From: SKVL01 sp051747785
GTDB lineage: Bacteria > Patescibacteriota > Minisyncoccia > Phycocordibacterales > CSBR16-193
NCBI GenBank assembly: GCA_051747785.1
Contig: JBNJGN010000029.1
Location: forward strand, 1 to 7,968
Direction: 5' to 3'
DNA: 7,968 nt
Below the pieces are notes generated by a model. It was not told where the DNA came from. It worked only from the letters and a program-made list of their open reading frames with translations, and searched no databases. The translations under genes and the position numbers were made by a program. This document shows, one piece after another, positions 4,905-7,968 of this stretch (its first letter is position 1; each line of letters begins with the position of its first letter).

Positions 4905-5579
4905 ATGAATGAATTTGAAGGTGTTGCACAAGCTATACAAGCTTCTATGGAGGGAATGTGGGAAATGGTAATAATATATATTCCCGTGGCACTTGTTGCT
5001 TTTCTGGTGCTTTTGGCAGGTCTCATCATTTCTCCTATTTTGGGGAATATAGTGCGCCGTTTTGTAAGTATGACTAAACTGGATTCCTTGGCTGAGCAGA
5101 CAGGCTTTGTAGATCAGGCTAAAAATGCCGGTATTTCTCTTAGTATTTCCGGTCTTGTTGGAGGGCTTGTTAAATGGTTCTTCTTGATTGCCTTTTTTGT
5201 TGCTGCTGTTGATATTTTAGGGTGGGAGAGATTAACTGATGTTCTCTACGAGCTTCTCTTCTTTATTCCGAATGTTATTGTTGCTGTAGTGATACTGGTA
5301 GCCGGTCTTGTGTTAGGCAATCTCTTGAACCAGGTTATAGTGAAGAAAACAGAAACTTCCAAAAAATCCATGGTTCACGGACAGATGATAGGTAAATTTG
5401 CACAGTGGTCTGTGCTGGTTTTTGCTTCTCTTTCAGCTCTATATCAATTAGGGATCGCTCAAGAACTTATAGTTGTTCTTTTTGCCGGTATAGTGTTGAC
5501 CCTTTCTTTGGCTTTTGGTCTCGGGGGGCGTCAAAAGGCGGCTGAGGTCATTGAAAGATTGGATCTGACCAAAAAGTAG
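4905..5579 (+). CDS. TM_helix (CmpX/MscS-TM type) membrane protein
   Basis: The protein has 224 residues with about five hydrophobic segments near 21-43, 88-105, 117-141, 163-183 and 185-205. Two segments show the hallmark of the conserved TM_helix repeat (Pfam MscS_TM/TM_helix): IPNVIVAVVILVAGLVLGNL (121-140) and LTLSLAFGLGGRQKAAEVIE (199-218). The FGLGG then basic/acidic amphipathic end is typical. Relatives such as CmpX belong to the small-conductance mechanosensitive channel group, but this protein lacks the cytoplasmic beta domain of MscS, so channel activity is only possible. The segment 50-80 is a soluble loop (VRRFVSMTKLDSLAEQTGF). It is a single gene with its own likely promoter, facing clpB across a shared terminator. 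Confidence 0.85.
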   Translation: MNEFEGVAQAIQASMEGMWEMVIIYIPVALVAFLVLLAGLIISPILGNIVRRFVSMTKLDSLAEQTGFVDQAKNAGISLSISGLVGGLVKWFFLIAFFVAAVDILGWERLTDVLYELLFFIPNVIVAVVILVAGLVLGNLLNQVIVKKTETSKKSMVHGQMIGKFAQWSVLVFASLSALYQLGIAQELIVVLFAGIVLTLSLAFGLGGRQKAAEVIERLDLTKK

Positions 5580-5591
5580 TCTTGTGAGAAT

Positions 5592-5626
5592 AAAAAACCC
5601 CGTCTCTTCAAGAGACGGGGTTTTTT
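5592..5626. terminator. Bidirectional rho-independent terminator between convergent genes
   Basis: The sequence is a perfect inverted repeat centred on 5609: A6 then CCCCGTCTCTT, a single C, then AAGAGACGGGG and T6. The G+C-rich stem (5598-5620) has a T run on either strand, so it ends both the TM_helix transcript (stop at 5579) and clpB (stop at 5632). Confidence 0.95.
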
Positions 5627-5631
5627 ATTTT

Positions 5632-7968
5632 CTATTTCTGTTCAGAAGGGTTACTTTTCTTTAGTGATACGGTGTCGTTTTCCATTTCTACCTTCACATG
5701 ATCTCCCTCTTTTACTTTCTCTTCTATTATATCCAAGGCCAGACTATCAAGTACTTTGTTCTGTATGACCCTTTTTAGGGGTCTTGCTCCGAACACGGGG
5801 TCATATCCTACTTCTGCAAGGTGTTTTTTAACATCTTCTTCAAAGCTTAAGGTGATGTACTTCTCTTGCAGTTGGTCTTCTATCTCTTTTATCTGAAGTT
5901 CAATAATACTTTCAATATCCTTTTGAGTCAGTCTGTGGAATATTATTGTTCCGTCCACACGGTTTAAGAATTCTGGTCGGAAGTGTTCTCTTACAACCTC
6001 CATTACCTCCTTTTTCATGTTTTCTTCGTTTTTACCGTCCCAGCCGGATATGATATCGCCCCCTAGATTGGATGTCATGATTATAACCGAATTTCTAAAA
6101 TCAACAGTCCGCCCCTGTCCGTCTGTCAGTCTTCCGTCATCAAGTATCTGTAAGAGGATGTTGAAGACATCGTGATGTGCTTTCTCTATTTCATCCAAGA
6201 GTATTACTGAATAAGGCCTTCTTCTGATGGTTTCTGTAAGCTGTCCACCCTCTTCGTATCCAACGTACCCCGGAGGAGCTCCTATTAGCCGACTAACTGC
6301 GTGTCTTTCCATGTACTCGGACATATCAAGTCTGACCATGGCTGATTCATTATTGAACATAATCTCTGCTAAAGCTTTGGAGAGTTCTGTTTTTCCGACA
6401 CCTGTGGGTCCCAAGAAGATGAATGAGCCAATGGGGCGGTCCTGGTTTCCCAATCCGGCACGAGACCTCCTGAGAGCGTTAGAGACCGCATTTATGGCTT
6501 CTTCTTGGCCGATTACTCTTTTTGCAAGTTCTTCTTCAAGTTTGGAAAGTTTCTCCTTTTCCGTTTCCAGTAGTCTGGTTACAGGTATGCCTGTCCATTT
6601 GGCTATAACTTTAGCTATGTGTTCCTCTGTAACCTCTTCAGGGAGCATCCTTTTCTCTTTGGGTATATTTTCAAGCTCTTTTTGGATCTCCTTTATCTTT
6701 TTTTCAAGTTCGGGTATTTTACCGTATTTAATTTCAGCCGCTTTTTGGACATCTCCTTCTCTCTCAGCTCTTTCTTCTTCTGCTTTTAGCTCGTCAATCT
6801 GTCCTGATAGTTCGCGGTGTTTTTCAATGAGTTCTTTTTCTTGCTTCCATTGAGCCTCCAGCGAGGAGTCTTTTTCTTTAAGATCGGCTATTTCTTTTTT
6901 AAGTTCCTCTCTGCGAGCTTTGCTGTGTTCGTCCTTTTCTTTCTTAAGAGCCTCTTGCTCTATTTCCAGCTGCCTCATTTTTCTTTTAAGACTATCAAGT
7001 TCTGCCGGCATGCTGTCTATTTCCATTCTTAAAGAAGAGGTGGCTTCATCAATAAGGTCAACCGCTTTATCGGGAAGGAATCTGTTGGTTATATAACGGG
7101 CCGAAAGTTTAGCGGCTGATACTAAAGCGGGATCGGTTACTCTAACGCCGTGATGTACTTCATATTTCTCTTTAAGGCCTCGCAAAATAGCCACTGTGTC
7201 TTCAATGGAGGGTTCGTCTATATATACAACCTGGAGCCGTCTTTCCAGTGCCGCATCCTTTTCGATGTGTTTTCGGTATTCATTAAGAGTGGTTGCTCCT
7301 ATCATTCTCAATTTTCCGCGAGCCAGCATCGGTTTTAGCATGTTGGCCGCGTCAACTGCTCCTTCGGCGCTTCCGGCTCCCACTATGGTGTGCAGTTCGT
7401 CAATAAACAGTATTATCTCTCCCTCGGCTTCTTCTATTTCCTTCAATACTGATTTTAACCTTTCCTCAAATTCTCCGCGGTATTTGGCACCCGCCAGAAG
7501 AGAGCTAACTTCTATGTTTATTACTTTTTTATTTTTCAGGGTTGTGGGAACATCTCCTGATACTATTCTCTGAGCCAGGCCTTCCACCACCGCTGTTTTT
7601 CCTACACCCGGTTCTCCGATGAGTACGGGGTTATTCTTGGTTCTTCGGGAGAGAACCTGGGTAACTCTCCTTATCTCTTCATCTCTGCCAATCACAGGGT
7701 CAAGCTTGCCGTTTTTTGCGGCTTGGGTTAGATCCTGGCCGTATTTTTCCAGGACATTATATTTGCTTTCGGGGTTTGGGTCTGTTACGTTCATATTTCC
7801 TCTTACGTCTTTTAAAGATTTAATGACCTCATTATATAAGATACCATTTTTCTCCAACAGTTTTCCTGTCTCTCCGGAGTGAACAAGAAGTCCTAAAAAT
7901 ATGTGTTCTGTGGAGATGTATTCATCTCCGTGGTTTTTCATCTCTTTTTCGGATTCTTTTATTAACTG
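5632..7968 (-). CDS. clpB: ATP-dependent disaggregase ClpB (5' end cut by window edge)
   Basis: The frame is open to the right edge, giving 778 residues; roughly the first 80 are missing. Numbering is from the Met at 7939-7941, which is internal because the frame continues upstream (QLIKESEKE). The rest of the N domain (about 1-50) is followed by AAA1 with Walker A GEPGVGKT (109-116), pore loop KYRG (153-156), Walker B ILFIDE (177-182) and arginine fingers (ERR, 233-235). A long charged coiled-coil M domain spans about 305-432, with YGKIPELEKK. AAA2 has Walker A GPTGVGKT (511-518), pore loop GYVG (558-561), Walker B ILLDE (580-584), NRV (660-662) and sensor 2 GARPLKR (718-724). The long M domain and the lack of an evident ClpP-binding loop mark ClpB rather than ClpA/ClpC. 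It rescues aggregated proteins with DnaK, in the cytoplasm. It ends at the shared terminator. Confidence 0.97.
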   Translation of the reverse strand, partial: QLIKESEKEMKNHGDEYISTEHIFLGLLVHSGETGKLLEKNGILYNEVIKSLKDVRGNMNVTDPNPESKYNVLEKYGQDLTQAAKNGKLDPVIGRDEEIRRVTQVLSRRTKNNPVLIGEPGVGKTAVVEGLAQRIVSGDVPTTLKNKKVINIEVSSLLAGAKYRGEFEERLKSVLKEIEEAEGEIILFIDELHTIVGAGSAEGAVDAANMLKPMLARGKLRMIGATTLNEYRKHIEKDAALERRLQVVYIDEPSIEDTVAILRGLKEKYEVHHGVRVTDPALVSAAKLSARYITNRFLPDKAVDLIDEATSSLRMEIDSMPAELDSLKRKMRQLEIEQEALKKEKDEHSKARREELKKEIADLKEKDSSLEAQWKQEKELIEKHRELSGQIDELKAEEERAEREGDVQKAAEIKYGKIPELEKKIKEIQKELENIPKEKRMLPEEVTEEHIAKVIAKWTGIPVTRLLETEKEKLSKLEEELAKRVIGQEEAINAVSNALRRSRAGLGNQDRPIGSFIFLGPTGVGKTELSKALAEIMFNNESAMVRLDMSEYMERHAVSRLIGAPPGYVGYEEGGQLTETIRRRPYSVILLDEIEKAHHDVFNILLQILDDGRLTDGQGRTVDFRNSVIIMTSNLGGDIISGWDGKNEENMKKEVMEVVREHFRPEFLNRVDGTIIFHRLTQKDIESIIELQIKEIEDQLQEKYITLSFEEDVKKHLAEVGYDPVFGARPLKRVIQNKVLDSLALDIIEEKVKEGDHVKVEMENDTVSLKKSNPSEQK

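Noticed and set aside
6227..7882. Several plus-strand frames opposite clpB
   Set aside because: They are antisense shadows of the conserved ClpB coding sequence, with Ser/Phe-rich low-complexity translations and no family motifs.
1..7968. Possible alternative genetic code (TGA as Gly), because no confident gene ends in TGA
   Set aside because: The genes use TAA/TAG stops, but they are full length without internal TGA and encode glycine with GGN, so the standard code explains them. Seven stops are too few to infer more.

Overview
The window is bacterial. It reads cleanly with the standard code: all seven intact or edge-cut genes end in TAA or TAG, and none has an internal stop. The mix is a stand-alone 'TM_helix' channel-like protein, an SPFH-type membrane protein, a ClpB disaggregase and short hypothetical genes. 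Shine-Dalgarno sites are weak or absent, and the left part is markedly AT-rich. This fits a small-genome lineage such as Candidate Phyla Radiation/Patescibacteria. That placement is an inference from gene style; no rRNA or other marker is present.

Layout. (1) 1-230: the 3' end of an unidentified + strand gene, followed by a rho-independent terminator. (2) 228-3131: an AT-rich block bounded by two near-identical 62-bp direct repeats (59/62). It holds a two-pass membrane protein (339-1055), an SPFH/band-7-like protein (1157-2482) with a near-consensus promoter, an overlapping Cys-rich small gene (2469-2714), and a zinc-ribbon reading frame with no usable start (2716-2922). (3) 2923-3990: about 1.07 kb without a convincing gene. 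It contains several hairpins, a perfect 20-bp palindrome, a G8 run behind a strong SD-like purine tract, and a tandem, hairpin-rich repeat array. (4) 3991-4602: a complete SGNH/GDSL hydrolase gene whose extended -10 box lies so close to the ATG that the mRNA should be leaderless. A shorter copy of the same hairpin repeat follows it, so the gene is bracketed by direct repeats. (5) 4905-5579: a TM_helix (CmpX/MscS-TM type) membrane protein. It converges on clpB across a perfect bidirectional terminator. (6) 5632-7968: clpB on the minus strand, its N-terminal end cut by the window edge.

The membrane protein, SPFH protein and Cys-rich genes look like one co-oriented accessory unit, possibly a membrane scaffold with small metal-binding partners. 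clpB and the TM_helix gene look like ordinary core genes. The SGNH hydrolase sits in a repeat-flanked, cassette-like position.

The most unusual content is non-genic. One item is the 62-bp repeat pair around the SPFH block. The other is the repeat family around the hydrolase, whose copies preserve short minus-strand reading frames (the EDVRT and KDTxRSECTPKI peptides) with mainly synonymous or conservative differences. This suggests that the repeats descend from protein-coding sequence.
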